Counted from the stretch's first letter, positions 7,951 through 17,457 are shown. The stretch: 64,000 nt of DNA from Turicibacter faecis (GCF_037076425.1 NZ_AP028127.1:1022001-1086000), one strand, 5' to 3'. The notes: a model not told the origin generated them from the sequence alone. Program-made: numbers and translations.

Positions 7951-8549
7951 TTTGACATTAATATCGCGTCAATGACAGTTGGATCTAATTTATTAAATGG
8001 AATAAATGGTGTTGGAGGAGTAGTCGGGGTGGCAATCATTTTTTCCATCCAGATGATGTCGTACCAGTCATGAAATTTATAGGCATGGTCATGAAAATGA
8101 GCTACTTGTTTAAAGCCACGGTGTAGGTGAAAATAATAACTCGTTTTTGGGAGTCGCTTATCTTCTTGATCCGTATACGTGAGACAAGCATTTAAATAAG
8201 TGATGTTTTGTGCTCGAGAAATCTGTTCAATTTTTTCATAAAGAAGGGTTCCGAGTCCGCGTTGTTGGAGATTGGGTTTAAGGTAGATACTTGTTTCTAC
8301 CGCCCATTGACAAGCTTCACGTTTATTAAAGGGACTCGTATAGGCAAATCCTAAAATTTCATCTTTCTGTTTGATGATCAGATAGGGATAAGCTACTAAG
8401 GTTTGTTGAATTCGGGTATAAAAATCTTCTACGGATGGAAGATGACATTCGCATGTAATCGCTGTATGTAGAATATAATAAGTATAGATATGAAGTAATT
8501 CTAAAGCGTCTTCAGGCTTAGCGATAGAGATTTGAATTGTTGAGCTCAT
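7947..8549 (-). CDS. GNAT N-acetyltransferase, phosphinothricin-acetyltransferase-like
   Basis: 200 residues. N-terminal ISIAKPEDALELLHIY, then IYLKPNLQQRGLGTLLYEKI, which carries the acetyl-CoA-binding Q/RxxGxG/A segment at about residues 88-107, and LNACLTYTD. This arrangement is that of the Pat/Bar group, which acetylates free amino groups of small molecules; the real substrate cannot be read from the sequence. GGAGGAGAC precedes the ATG. The C-terminal ~25 residues (Pro/Thr-rich) extend beyond the domain. Confidence 0.8.
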   Translation of the reverse strand: MSSTIQISIAKPEDALELLHIYTYYILHTAITCECHLPSVEDFYTRIQQTLVAYPYLIIKQKDEILGFAYTSPFNKREACQWAVETSIYLKPNLQQRGLGTLLYEKIEQISRAQNITYLNACLTYTDQEDKRLPKTSYYFHLHRGFKQVAHFHDHAYKFHDWYDIIWMEKMIATPTTPPTPFIPFNKLDPTVIDAILMSK

Positions 8550-8748
8550 TTAAGTCTCCTCCTCATTTTGAATGGTGCGAAAAGCTGGGTGTTTACTATT
8601 ATCAGAGTAGTCAAAGTTGTAGAAACAAACCTGTCTTGCCCCTAACCTAAAAACAATGTCGATTATTGTAGAAAACTATCTTTTTTAATAAAGAAAGGCG
8701 TGGTATAATTAAAGGCATTGGTTAATGTTTGATGAAAGGAAGGGATTC

Positions 8749-9000
8749 ATGCACTGGGTTTATATCGTTGAGTGCTCTGATGGGACTTATTATACGGGAT
8801 ATACAACGGATGTCAAGCGTCGGTTGAAAGAACATAATGAATCACCTAAGGGGGCGAAGTATACGCGGGCTCGACGGCCGGTGACCTTATGTTATCAAGC
8901 AAGTTATGAAACACGGAAAGAGGCTTGTCAGCGGGAATATCAGATAAAAAAGATGACGCGGCAACAGAAAATAGAGTTAATAATGTCTCAAAGCAAGTGA
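8749..9000 (+). CDS. GIY-YIG nuclease-superfamily protein (YazA/UPF0213 type)
   Basis: 83 residues. VYIVECSDGTYYTGYTTD contains the GIY-YIG pair, followed by the RRLKEHN Arg/His motif, TRARRP, and a Glu within ACQREYQIKKM that matches the catalytic Glu of the fold. The frame is open from 8725, but AAAGGAAGGG at 8735-8743 places the start at 8749. A TATAAT lies near 8703. These small stand-alone domains are widespread; their DNA substrate is not known. Confidence 0.85.
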   Translation: MHWVYIVECSDGTYYTGYTTDVKRRLKEHNESPKGAKYTRARRPVTLCYQASYETRKEACQREYQIKKMTRQQKIELIMSQSK

Positions 9001-9001
9001 T

Positions 9002-9050
9002 TTGACAAATTTAAAAATAGCATCTACAATTTAAGTAGTAATCATTATTA
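9002..9050 (+). promoter_or_regulatory. perR promoter with overlapping Per box
   Basis: TTGACA (9002-9007), 17-base spacer, TACAAT (9025-9030). Immediately downstream, TAGTAATCATTATTA at 9036-9050 matches the Per-box consensus TTATAATNATTATAA at 11 of 14 defined positions. This fits autorepression by the regulator encoded next. Confidence 0.7.
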
Positions 9051-9080
9051 TTATAATTTATAAAAAAAGGGGTGATGGAG

Positions 9081-9467
9081 ATGAAATACTCTAAACAGCG
9101 TGAAATGATTCATAACTGTGTGAAGGATAATCCTTGTCACTTAACGGCGGATGCTATTTATGAAATGTTAAAAAAAGATCATCCAAATTTAAGTTTAGGA
9201 ACGGTCTATCGCAATTTATCTCAGTTAGCAGAGCATGACATGATAAAAAAAGTGAGTATCCCAGGTTATCCGGATCGTTTTGATGGAACATTAGAGGATC
9301 ACTTTCACTTTATTTGTTTAGAATGCGGTGAAGTAAAGGATTTATTTATTCCTGAATTGTATGGAATTGACTCGGTCGTGGAGCAATCAACGGGAGTTGA
9401 TGTTTCAAAATGTGAAATGACCTTCAAAGGAATTTGTGAAAAATGTAAATCGACTAAAATAGTTTAA
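9081..9467 (+). CDS. perR: Fur-family peroxide-responsive repressor, PerR type
   Basis: 129 residues. N-terminal winged-helix DNA-binding domain (SLGTVYRNLSQLAE), then a metal-binding dimerisation domain. RFDGTLEDHFHF carries the Asp after Arg-Phe and the His pair characteristic of PerR rather than Fur. Two structural zinc Cys pairs are present (CLECG, CEKCK). The regulator senses H2O2 through metal-catalysed oxidation of His. Start 9081 is placed by AAAGGGGTG; ATG 9075 is possible. The Per box over its own promoter supports both the assignment and autoregulation. A terminator follows. Confidence 0.85.
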   Translation: MKYSKQREMIHNCVKDNPCHLTADAIYEMLKKDHPNLSLGTVYRNLSQLAEHDMIKKVSIPGYPDRFDGTLEDHFHFICLECGEVKDLFIPELYGIDSVVEQSTGVDVSKCEMTFKGICEKCKSTKIV

Positions 9468-9468
9468 A

Positions 9469-9497
9469 AGAATCCTAGGCCGTCTAGGATTTTTTTT
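9469..9497 (+). terminator. intrinsic terminator
   Basis: AATCCTAG / CTAGGATT hairpin with GCCGT loop, then eight T. Confidence 0.85.
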
Positions 9498-9535
9498 ATG
9501 GATTACAATAAAATAGAGAGGAAGGGGGAAGTTAA

Positions 9536-10030
9536 ATGGGGAATTTTAGTTTTTCATCGCTTGGTGTGTTATTTTTATTGTTGGTATTGATTCCGAATGC
9601 CTGCTGGTGTTTTAAAAAGCCAAAAGATGATACGGCAGAAAGGGAGAATCGTTGGTTACAAACGTGTGAACAGCTTGGGCAGGTCTTAACGACAATAGCT
9701 CTTCTTATCGATGGGAATTTAAATTGGCACGGATGGTCCAATCGGTGTTGGTGGCTTATCTTAGCTAGTTGCTTTATTTTTTTGTATGAGTGGTTTTGGG
9801 TTCGATATTTTCGAAGTGATCGAAATTTAATTGATTTTTATCGCCCATTAGTGGGGGTTCGAGTGCCAGGAGCAACTTTTCCTATCCTTTCGTTTTTATG
9901 CTTGGCTTTATATGGACGTGCGCTCGTTTTAGGTTTTGCAACTTTTTTATTAGGGGTTGGCCATATAGGCATTCATTTATCACATGAACAAGAGCTTAAG
10001 ACTCAACTACTGAATCAGGTTAAGGATTAA
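9536..10030 (+). CDS. hypothetical multi-pass membrane protein
   Basis: 164 residues. Four or five hydrophobic segments (about 8-24, 66-86, 110-125, 127-146) and a Trp-rich second helix. Family not recognised. Ribosome site GGAAGGGGGAAG precedes the ATG. It lies between perR and an SGNH hydrolase gene, with separate spacing of ~90 bases on the downstream side, so co-transcription is uncertain. Confidence 0.65.
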   Translation: MGNFSFSSLGVLFLLLVLIPNACWCFKKPKDDTAERENRWLQTCEQLGQVLTTIALLIDGNLNWHGWSNRCWWLILASCFIFLYEWFWVRYFRSDRNLIDFYRPLVGVRVPGATFPILSFLCLALYGRALVLGFATFLLGVGHIGIHLSHEQELKTQLLNQVKD

Positions 10031-10120
10031 TTTTTATTAAAAAGGGACTTTATTCCCGGTCCAATTTTCGATATCATAGGAGTCATAGAAGAACGGTCAG
10101 GAAAGGAGAACAAAAGGTTG

Positions 10121-10963
10121 ATGAAAAAAAGATCAAAATGGTTGCTAGGTGCCTTTGGAACTTTGGCGATCACGAGTGCAGGATATACGATTTATCGCTT
10201 TAGCCGTCGTCCAAAAAATAGGGCAGATCGTTTTAAAGAGGAAGGGAATTATAAAAAAATCGTTGCCTGTTTGGGGGATAGCCATACTCAGGGGACGATG
10301 GCGCATAATTTTGTAGACGATTTAGCTAAGGAATTAGGTTCAGAAGGATACGAGTTTATTAATGCAGGGGTCAATGGGGATTTAGTTTATAATGCCTTGC
10401 ATCGGATGGGGGAAGTGATTGATACGCATCCCGATTATATTATTATTTTGATTGGAACGAATGATATTTTGGCGCGCTTAAGTAAGTCAAATGAAATTCA
10501 CTTTGAATTAAAAAAACATTTACCTCAAAAACCGACGGAGGATTGGTTTATACGTAATTTAAATCAATTGTTATGGGAATTGCGGCAACGAACAGAGGCA
10601 AAAATTGCTATTTTATCATTACCACTTATTAGCGAAGATGAAAATTCTGTTGCTTTTAAAACAGCGGTTGCGTATAGTCACGATATTTATAAAGTGGCGA
10701 AGATTCATGGAGTGACTTACCTTCCACTTAATGAATGTCAGTTGAACTATTTACAGAAAAGTCGTCCGGAAACGAAGCGTTCAGTCGTTCGTTCACCATT
10801 TGCGTATTTTATGCCGTCATTTAAACATTATGTTTTAAGAAAATCGTGGGAAGACATTTCAAACGATGCGGGGCTTCAACTCACGATTGATACGGTCCAT
10901 CAAAATAAAGTAGCGACGGCAATGATTGTTAAATTAGTTCGTTCATTTTTACAAACCGAATAA
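10121..10963 (+). CDS. membrane-anchored SGNH/GDSL hydrolase
   Basis: 280 residues. Hydrophobic N-terminal anchor (~7-26) followed by a basic stretch, then the SGNH blocks: GDSHTQG with the nucleophile Ser (I), NAGVNGD with Gly (II), IGTNDIL with Asn (III), and TIDTVHQNK with the Asp/His pair (V). This fold hydrolyses esters of lipids or cell-wall sugars; the substrate is unknown. The anchor predicts an extracytoplasmic domain. A TTG at 10118 in frame is an alternative start behind AAAGGAG. Confidence 0.85.
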   Translation: MKKRSKWLLGAFGTLAITSAGYTIYRFSRRPKNRADRFKEEGNYKKIVACLGDSHTQGTMAHNFVDDLAKELGSEGYEFINAGVNGDLVYNALHRMGEVIDTHPDYIIILIGTNDILARLSKSNEIHFELKKHLPQKPTEDWFIRNLNQLLWELRQRTEAKIAILSLPLISEDENSVAFKTAVAYSHDIYKVAKIHGVTYLPLNECQLNYLQKSRPETKRSVVRSPFAYFMPSFKHYVLRKSWEDISNDAGLQLTIDTVHQNKVATAMIVKLVRSFLQTE

Positions 10964-10991
10964 AAAAACTTCTCTCAGGAGAAGTTTTTTT
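10963..10991 (+). terminator. intrinsic terminator
   Basis: AACTTCTC / GAGAAGTT hairpin with TCAG loop and seven to eight T. Confidence 0.85.
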
Positions 10992-11047
10992 GTTCTAATC
11001 ATCGAGGTAATGACATAGAGTGAATTGTATAAACAAAAAGAAAGAAG

Positions 11048-13795
11048 GTGTCGGTCATTAAACATTTGGCAAATGAAGCAAAATCAGCTAACATCGCAGA
11101 ATCAGCTAACATTGTTGTTACAGATTTGAAGACAGGTTTAACGAAACAAGAAATCGAAGCATTACGATCGCAACATGGTGCAAATGAATTTACAAAGCCA
11201 AAAGAGCGTGGCCTATTTTGGGAGTTATTTGATGTATTTAAAGAGCCGTTAATGGTGATTTTAATTATTGCCAGTGGACTTAGTTTTCTAGTCGGTGAGT
11301 ATCAAGACGGTATTGGGATTTGCATGGCCGTGTTGCTAGGAATTATTATCGGGCGTGTAACAGAGGGACGCTCGAAAAAGGCGGCAGAGTCATTGGCGAA
11401 GATGACAGAGGATGTATTAGTCACTGTTTTACGCGATGGAAAGAAACAAAAGGTTCGTAAAACAGATATTGTTCCAAATGACCTTGTTTATTTGGAAACA
11501 GGGGATATGGTTCCAGCCGATGGGGTTGTCCTTGAGTCAACAGATTTAAAATTACGTGAAGATATGTTAACGGGTGAAGTAGATCAAGTTAAGAAGGACA
11601 AAGAGGATTTAGTTTATGGAGGGACTCTGGTCGGAAATGGACAGGGACTTATTCAAATTGTTAAAATCGGGGATCAAACCGAGATGGGGGCAATTGCTAA
11701 AGATCTCAATCAAGAGGAACAGATGACGCCACTTCAATTAAAATTAGGAAAGCTTGGGCAGATTATTTCGTCGATTTCCTCAGGGGTTGCGGCGATTCTA
11801 TTTGTCTATATGTTAATCCAAATTTTAAAGGATAGTCATATTCAATTAGAGTTTTCAAGTTTTGGTGCCTTTATTGATTCATTAAAAGAGGTTCACTTTG
11901 TGTTTCCAAGTATTAAGACAGCCTTTATTGTCTGTGTAGGATTAATTGTTGCGGCAGTACCGGAGGGATTACCGACGATGGTTAATATTACATTAGCTAT
12001 GACAATGGCGAAAATGGCGAAAATCAACGTCTTAATTCGTAAAAAAGAGGCTTGTGAAACGATTGGTTCTGTTAGTGTGATTTGTAGCGATAAAACAGGA
12101 ACATTAACAGAAAATAAAATGAAGGTTGGAAAATTATTTGCCAACGGTCATGAAACGCTATTTAAAGAAGTGAATGACTATCCATTACTTGTAGAGAACT
12201 GTTTAGTGAATAGTTCTGCTGAAGTTGAGTTCAATGGAACACATCATAATTATTTAGGGAATCCAACTGAAGGAGCAATCATTGCCATGGTGAATAACCC
12301 AAGTTATCAACATGTGCGTGAAAAAGCAAATATTGTGTATCAAATTCCATTTGCTTCTTCAAATAAATATATGTTAACGGTGACCAAACATTCGATGAGT
12401 TATCATATTTTATCAAAAGGTGCACCGGAGGTTATTTTAAAACAATGTAAGAGTGAATTAGTAGACGGGAAAATTCGTCCGTTAACAAAAGTGCGTGAGC
12501 AGGCAATATTAGATCAGATGAAAGAACTTCAATCGAATGCAATGCGTATTATTGCATTTGCATCAGCGGAAACAACGCGTAAAGAGGACTTCATGAATAA
12601 AAAACAATGGTTCCATCAACTGACGTTCCAAGGGTTTGTCGGAATTAATGATCCATTACGCGAAGGGGTAAAGGAGTCAATTGAATGCGCACGTGATGCA
12701 AGAATTGAAACAAAGATTTTAACGGGGGATAATATCCATACAGCAATTGCAATTGGAAATGAAATTGGAATCTTAACGCCGGATAAACGAGCAGTTGAGG
12801 CAAGTTATATCGATGGATTAACGGATGAGCAATTACGCGAAGAGGTAAAGAGTATCGCTATTGTGGCAAGATCGATGCCAAATACAAAGATGCGTATCGT
12901 TTCTGCTCTTCAAGAGAATGGAGAGGTTGTTGCCGTCACAGGTGATGGAATCAATGATGCTCCCGCATTAACGAAGGCGGATGTCGGAATCGCTATGGGA
13001 ATTGCCGGAACAGAAGTTAGTCGAAATGCAGCAGACATTATTTTAACGGATGATAGTTTTAATACGATTGTTGAGGCGATCAAGTGGGGACGTGGAATTT
13101 ATAATAATTTCCAACGCTACTTACAATTCACTTTAACTGTTAATATTATTGCTTTCTTACTGACGATTATTTCGCAATTATTAGACCAACCGTTGCCATT
13201 TACAACGATTCACTTACTGTGGGTAAATATTATTATGGATGGTCCACCGGCGCTAGCGTTAGGATTAGAGCCTGTCCGTCAAACGGTGATGAAGCGTAAA
13301 CCAACGTCTAAAAATGCAAGTATTATCAATCGTTTAATGATTAATACGATTGTTATGAATAGTATCTTTATGATCCTAGTGTTGCTCGCTCAGTTGAAAT
13401 ACAACTTCTTAGGAGCTAATTTAGATCATGTCACACATGGAGCAAGCGAAGGACAAACGGTGATTTTTAGTTTATTTGTAAGTTTAGTTTTATTTAATGC
13501 CCTTAATTGCCGTGAATTTGGATTAGTGAGCATTTTCAAAAACTTCTTAAAAAATAAAATTGCCTTGTTAATTTTAGCCGGAACATTCATTATTCAGGTG
13601 ATTGTGACGCAATTAGCAGGAGGTTTCTTCCATACGGTTCCATTAAGTGCCGTGATGTGGCTTAAAATCGTAGCAGTAGGTTCAACCGTTGTTTTATTTA
13701 ATGAAATTTTAAAATGGGTGTTACGATTAATTAATCAGACACGTCGCCGTGTTCGTCGAGCGAAAAAACGTCGCGTCGCAACGACAAATGCTTAA
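11048..13795 (+). CDS. P-type Ca2+-transporting ATPase (PMCA-like, type II)
   Basis: About 915 residues, full length. The actuator-domain TGE lies in MLTGEV (~173-178), the phosphorylation site is Asp of CSDKTGTLTE (~347), PEGLP is in the fourth helix (~303), and the hinge is VTGDGINDAP (~630). TM6 has WVNIIMDGPPALALG, the NxxxD calcium-site pattern of PMCA-type pumps. It exports Ca2+ across the cytoplasmic membrane. The C-terminus is strongly basic. The start is odd: GTG 11048 overlaps the AGAAGG ribosome site, and an in-frame ATT at 11057, followed by Lys, is better spaced. Confidence 0.9.
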   Translation: MSVIKHLANEAKSANIAESANIVVTDLKTGLTKQEIEALRSQHGANEFTKPKERGLFWELFDVFKEPLMVILIIASGLSFLVGEYQDGIGICMAVLLGIIIGRVTEGRSKKAAESLAKMTEDVLVTVLRDGKKQKVRKTDIVPNDLVYLETGDMVPADGVVLESTDLKLREDMLTGEVDQVKKDKEDLVYGGTLVGNGQGLIQIVKIGDQTEMGAIAKDLNQEEQMTPLQLKLGKLGQIISSISSGVAAILFVYMLIQILKDSHIQLEFSSFGAFIDSLKEVHFVFPSIKTAFIVCVGLIVAAVPEGLPTMVNITLAMTMAKMAKINVLIRKKEACETIGSVSVICSDKTGTLTENKMKVGKLFANGHETLFKEVNDYPLLVENCLVNSSAEVEFNGTHHNYLGNPTEGAIIAMVNNPSYQHVREKANIVYQIPFASSNKYMLTVTKHSMSYHILSKGAPEVILKQCKSELVDGKIRPLTKVREQAILDQMKELQSNAMRIIAFASAETTRKEDFMNKKQWFHQLTFQGFVGINDPLREGVKESIECARDARIETKILTGDNIHTAIAIGNEIGILTPDKRAVEASYIDGLTDEQLREEVKSIAIVARSMPNTKMRIVSALQENGEVVAVTGDGINDAPALTKADVGIAMGIAGTEVSRNAADIILTDDSFNTIVEAIKWGRGIYNNFQRYLQFTLTVNIIAFLLTIISQLLDQPLPFTTIHLLWVNIIMDGPPALALGLEPVRQTVMKRKPTSKNASIINRLMINTIVMNSIFMILVLLAQLKYNFLGANLDHVTHGASEGQTVIFSLFVSLVLFNALNCREFGLVSIFKNFLKNKIALLILAGTFIIQVIVTQLAGGFFHTVPLSAVMWLKIVAVGSTVVLFNEILKWVLRLINQTRRRVRRAKKRRVATTNA

Positions 13796-13816
13796 TTAAT
13801 GTCCATGACAAACAAA

Positions 13817-13851
13817 AAACCAACTCTTCATTATGAGGAGTTGGTTTTTTT
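13817..13851. terminator. terminator shared by convergent genes
   Basis: AACCAACTC / GAGTTGGTT hairpin with A-run before and T-run after; it lies between the ATPase gene and the sulfotransferase gene on the other strand. Confidence 0.8.
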
Positions 13852-13861
13852 GATGGCAAGA

Positions 13862-15808
13862 TTAGAAGGTAACAGATTGATGGAGCGTATAAAGGGTGCC
13901 ATCAATTTCAAGGTAAAGTTCATAGGTTCCTGATAATCCCGCTGCGTTAATATACTTAGTGACGCTTAATCGATCGTTGTCCTTAATCTGCTCTTTATCA
14001 AATAAATCGACACACATGGCTGAGTAAGCTTTGCTAGATACTCGAATATCATAGACCTTCTGTTCTCCAAGTTTATTTAAAATGAGTTTCACCTTTTGCC
14101 CTTCATGGAAGTCCCCTGTAAAAATAAGACGATCAGGTTCTTTAGATAGTTTAATTGCATAAGTGTCATCGGTTAGAGCATTAGCCTGATTGAGATGTTT
14201 TACTTTAATAGGAAGGGTTGGTGTTTCTCCTAAAGTTCCGCGTATTTCTCCAGGTGTAAGGGAGTAGCTAAGATGGGGTGGATAAAGACTCATTTTTGAT
14301 GCTCTATAAAAGTGGGCCGGTAAAGTGAGTTCGAAAATGGTTTCTCCATTTTTAACTTCTACGGTTTGACTTGAAAGTGTCGGGTGATCATAGAAGAAGG
14401 CCGGTTGGTTCGTCGCCACCCCGTTAACTGAACCAATTCCTCCTGAATGAACGAGGTAATGATCGGTTTCTAACTCGTCGATTTCAGAGATATAAGGGGA
14501 GTAAAATTCACTTCCACGCTCTTTTCCAAATTGAAAGGTTTGTTCAATCGTCATGTCCTGAGGATTGAGATGGTAGACAACGCCCCGTGAGTAATTGTTC
14601 GGAGCAGGGAGATAGGTGAACGGATCTTTTGAACGGTTATTTCCGTTATCAAATAGGGCTAAATCTCCATTGGCTAGAATTTTAGCGGAGTGTTGCGACC
14701 ACTGCCATTCAAAATCATCACCGATAGGGGTAAAGAAGTAAGATTGCATGTCATCTGGCCAACCCGTAGGATCACCAACAATCCACTTTAGCTCCCCTGT
14801 GTCGTAATCCAAATAGACCACTGCATCTTGGTGACGTCCCGATAAAACGATGGCACGGTTGGCTTCATCATAGGCTACCGAATTATTATGGAACCAATCT
14901 TCTTTCGTCCAGTTTTCGCTTTTAGCGGCTTCCATCGGTAAGATTTTTGTTAAATCCCATGTTTTAATGATTTCTCCCGTTTGACGATCAACTTCGACAA
15001 TTGCATCTTCAACGGTTAATGCATGCGGTGTATTGGTAGCAACTAAAAAGTTTCCGTTGGGTAATTCAATGGCGTCATGATGGTAGCCTCCGGGTAATTG
15101 ATAGTCAACATAAATTTTTCCGATCAAATCCATTTCAACAAGTCCCGTCATATAGTAAGGAGGAGCGCTTGTTCGATCGGCACTTAATAGGAGATGCCCA
15201 TTATTAAGACGAGATACCTCCCAAATATTTTTAGTTGTTAAGAACCAACGAACATCCCCGTTTATGTCGTAGGCAGCCGTATAGCCAGTAGAAGCAGGGG
15301 TCAGAAAATAAAGGTCATTCCCTAATTGTTGACGATCGGCAGACGTATGGGTTGGTAGGGGGAAATCAGCAGGAAGGGGATCAGTTTGAAGTTCAATGGT
15401 TTGTGTTTTTTCCTCGCCGAGCGTTAAGGTAACTTGATTTAACGTATCTGCATATAGCCCATAAACTGGAATTAAATGGGAGGTTGTTGCATCAAAGGTA
15501 TGGGTGAACGTTGTTTGTTCATCCTTCCCTTTAACGGTCAAGGTCACCGGTTGGGCTTCGTCGGTATGAAAGGCAATTAAGGCAGAAAGCGGTGCATTGC
15601 CGTAGGGATTTAAGCTAACATAAGGGGATTCAAATGTATAGGTCGTGTTTTTTAATGTCTCACTAAGCGTTTGGTCAATCTGGTGTTGATGAGACATAGT
15701 ATGATCGATTTCCTCAACCGAAGGTGATTTTTGGTTGAAGAATAGTAAGCATACTCCAATAAGCAAGGCGATTCCGCCTAATAAATAAAGTTTTGTTTCT
15801 CGTTTCAT
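13862..15808 (-). CDS. arylsulfate sulfotransferase (AssT family)
   Basis: 648 residues. Transfers sulfate between phenolic compounds without PAPS, through a sulfo-histidine intermediate. After an N-terminal membrane segment (~8-24) comes an Ig-like domain and then the six-bladed propeller. The active-site segments of characterised AssT are all visible: YHHDAIEL, WFHNNS, SGRHQD and QWSQHSAKIL, the last with the His that carries the sulfate (~372). Probably anchored outside the cell. No DsbL/DsbI partners accompany it, unlike in some Proteobacteria. In gut bacteria such enzymes could act on sulfated phenols; that use here is inference. Confidence 0.88.
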   Translation of the reverse strand: MKRETKLYLLGGIALLIGVCLLFFNQKSPSVEEIDHTMSHQHQIDQTLSETLKNTTYTFESPYVSLNPYGNAPLSALIAFHTDEAQPVTLTVKGKDEQTTFTHTFDATTSHLIPVYGLYADTLNQVTLTLGEEKTQTIELQTDPLPADFPLPTHTSADRQQLGNDLYFLTPASTGYTAAYDINGDVRWFLTTKNIWEVSRLNNGHLLLSADRTSAPPYYMTGLVEMDLIGKIYVDYQLPGGYHHDAIELPNGNFLVATNTPHALTVEDAIVEVDRQTGEIIKTWDLTKILPMEAAKSENWTKEDWFHNNSVAYDEANRAIVLSGRHQDAVVYLDYDTGELKWIVGDPTGWPDDMQSYFFTPIGDDFEWQWSQHSAKILANGDLALFDNGNNRSKDPFTYLPAPNNYSRGVVYHLNPQDMTIEQTFQFGKERGSEFYSPYISEIDELETDHYLVHSGGIGSVNGVATNQPAFFYDHPTLSSQTVEVKNGETIFELTLPAHFYRASKMSLYPPHLSYSLTPGEIRGTLGETPTLPIKVKHLNQANALTDDTYAIKLSKEPDRLIFTGDFHEGQKVKLILNKLGEQKVYDIRVSSKAYSAMCVDLFDKEQIKDNDRLSVTKYINAAGLSGTYELYLEIDGTLYTLHQSVTF

Positions 15809-15907
15809 CGTATTCTCCTTTTGAAGACAAAAATAGAAAGCTATAGTTAAATAATAACCATTTTACAAAAAACTAAACCAAAAATCAACAAATTTAGTAA
15901 GGTGAGG

Positions 15908-15946
15908 AAAATAGAAAAACAGCTCATGGAGCTGTTTTTCTATTTT
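15908..15946. terminator. bidirectional terminator
   Basis: Near-perfect 17-18-bp inverted repeat around ATG with A-rich and T-rich ends. The stop codon of the phosphoesterase gene (15940) lies inside it. Confidence 0.75.
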
Positions 15947-17457
15947 ATAATGTGGATAAAAGAACGGTCATCAACTGTTACATGTGAATGTTTCATAAAA
16001 TAATTAATAATAATTTCCGTCATTTCGATTGGGATTTCTTTTAAGACTTTGCAACCGCGTAGGCACTCGTAACCCCCGACGCCACTCGCACGGTAATTGT
16101 TCATCACGAGACTGAAGGAATCATGAGGTTGAACTTCTTGATCATGGACACGCATTGACACGACACGTGATCCAACCGGTTGAGTTAAGTCAAACGTATA
16201 AAAGACGTTCGAGAAGAAGTCATAGTTGTAGTGAGCCACCTTCGGCTGTAAAAAGCGACGGGCAACGGATAATTCATTGTTTTCGTAATGAATATAAGAG
16301 GCACAGACTTCAAGCGCTTCTTTTAAAATGGCCCCCGTCACTTCAAGAACAACGAGTGTATTTGGATACACATAGGTTGAAACAATATCGCGAACTGTCA
16401 CGCGTTCGTTAAACCCTTTAACGACATTAGCAAAAGAGGTACAAGAGAGATCCGCATCAGAGACCTCGAGCTGAATCTGATTAATAAAGTTTGCAAGAAG
16501 GGAACCTTGAGTTGCCATCTGAATTCGCTCATCGGGTTGTAAAGGCTGATTTAAGAAGCCTGCCGGTTCATCTAGCCAGGTTTGAACGCTTTGTTGAAGG
16601 GGCATTAATGCCTGATAAAGCGTCGGATCAGGGGTATCTCCAGCAGGTTTTAAATCAGAGGTAATTTTAAATGAAGCGGTTTGATCGTCTTTTTTAACTA
16701 TAATTTCCGCATATTGACTGGCATTATGTGGGGGCTGAACCACGTGGGTTCCGAATAAGTCATGATCTTTTAATGGAACATGTTGATGCCCCGTCAGAAG
16801 AACGTCAAAAGCAAGTTCTTGACAAATTTTATAGGCAATGTTTTCAGATGATGTACTCAATTGTTCGTGCGTCGCTAAGTCATATTCAAATCCACCATGG
16901 TAGATTCCAATTAAAAGATCGACTTGAGGTTTGAGTTCGTCATGAATGGATTGAATCGATGAAAAGGTATCACGCACTTCAAAGTTTTCAAGGTTGTGCG
17001 CTTTTTCCCAGATGGGGATAAAATCAGTGGTAAATCCGATGATTCCTACTTTTAATCCATTTTCCATCACTTTAATGTCTGATGAAAATAGGGGAAGTTG
17101 CCCTGTTTTATCAACGATGTTTGCACAGAGGCATTTAGCGTTAAGGGAAGTTAAGTAAGATTTTAAGTAATCATAACCATAGTTAAATTCATGGTTTCCA
17201 AGGGTGATGTAGTCATATCCCCCTCCGTTCATGACTTGGGCCACCGGGTGGGCTGTTAAGGGGCGTGAACTTAAATAGGTCATAAAAGGCGAACCTTGAA
17301 TGGTATCCCCACCGTCAATGATGAGGGTATTCCCGTCTTTTTTGTAATTAGACACAATATTTAGCATCCCCATCGGTTTTTCGGTGCGATCCGTATAATC
17401 TGTCGGATAAACGTATCCGTGTAAATCTGATGTAAAATAAATTTTTAATTGTTTCAT
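15940..17457 (-). CDS. 5'-nucleotidase / 2',3'-cyclic-nucleotide phosphodiesterase-type metallophosphoesterase
   Basis: 505 residues. N-terminal calcineurin-like metal-binding domain: TSDLHGY, IDGGDTIQGSP, TLGNHEFNYG, and later GIYHGGFE and LTGHQHVP. The C-terminal 5'-nucleotidase substrate domain begins around residue 300 and includes NVVKGFNERVTVRDI and GVGGYECL. There is no signal peptide, so a cytoplasmic location is likely, unlike UshA. The five extra residues upstream are not used: GAGGTG is correctly spaced for ATG 17457. Confidence 0.88.
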   Translation of the reverse strand: MKQLKIYFTSDLHGYVYPTDYTDRTEKPMGMLNIVSNYKKDGNTLIIDGGDTIQGSPFMTYLSSRPLTAHPVAQVMNGGGYDYITLGNHEFNYGYDYLKSYLTSLNAKCLCANIVDKTGQLPLFSSDIKVMENGLKVGIIGFTTDFIPIWEKAHNLENFEVRDTFSSIQSIHDELKPQVDLLIGIYHGGFEYDLATHEQLSTSSENIAYKICQELAFDVLLTGHQHVPLKDHDLFGTHVVQPPHNASQYAEIIVKKDDQTASFKITSDLKPAGDTPDPTLYQALMPLQQSVQTWLDEPAGFLNQPLQPDERIQMATQGSLLANFINQIQLEVSDADLSCTSFANVVKGFNERVTVRDIVSTYVYPNTLVVLEVTGAILKEALEVCASYIHYENNELSVARRFLQPKVAHYNYDFFSNVFYTFDLTQPVGSRVVSMRVHDQEVQPHDSFSLVMNNYRASGVGGYECLRGCKVLKEIPIEMTEIIINYFMKHSHVTVDDRSFIHIIK

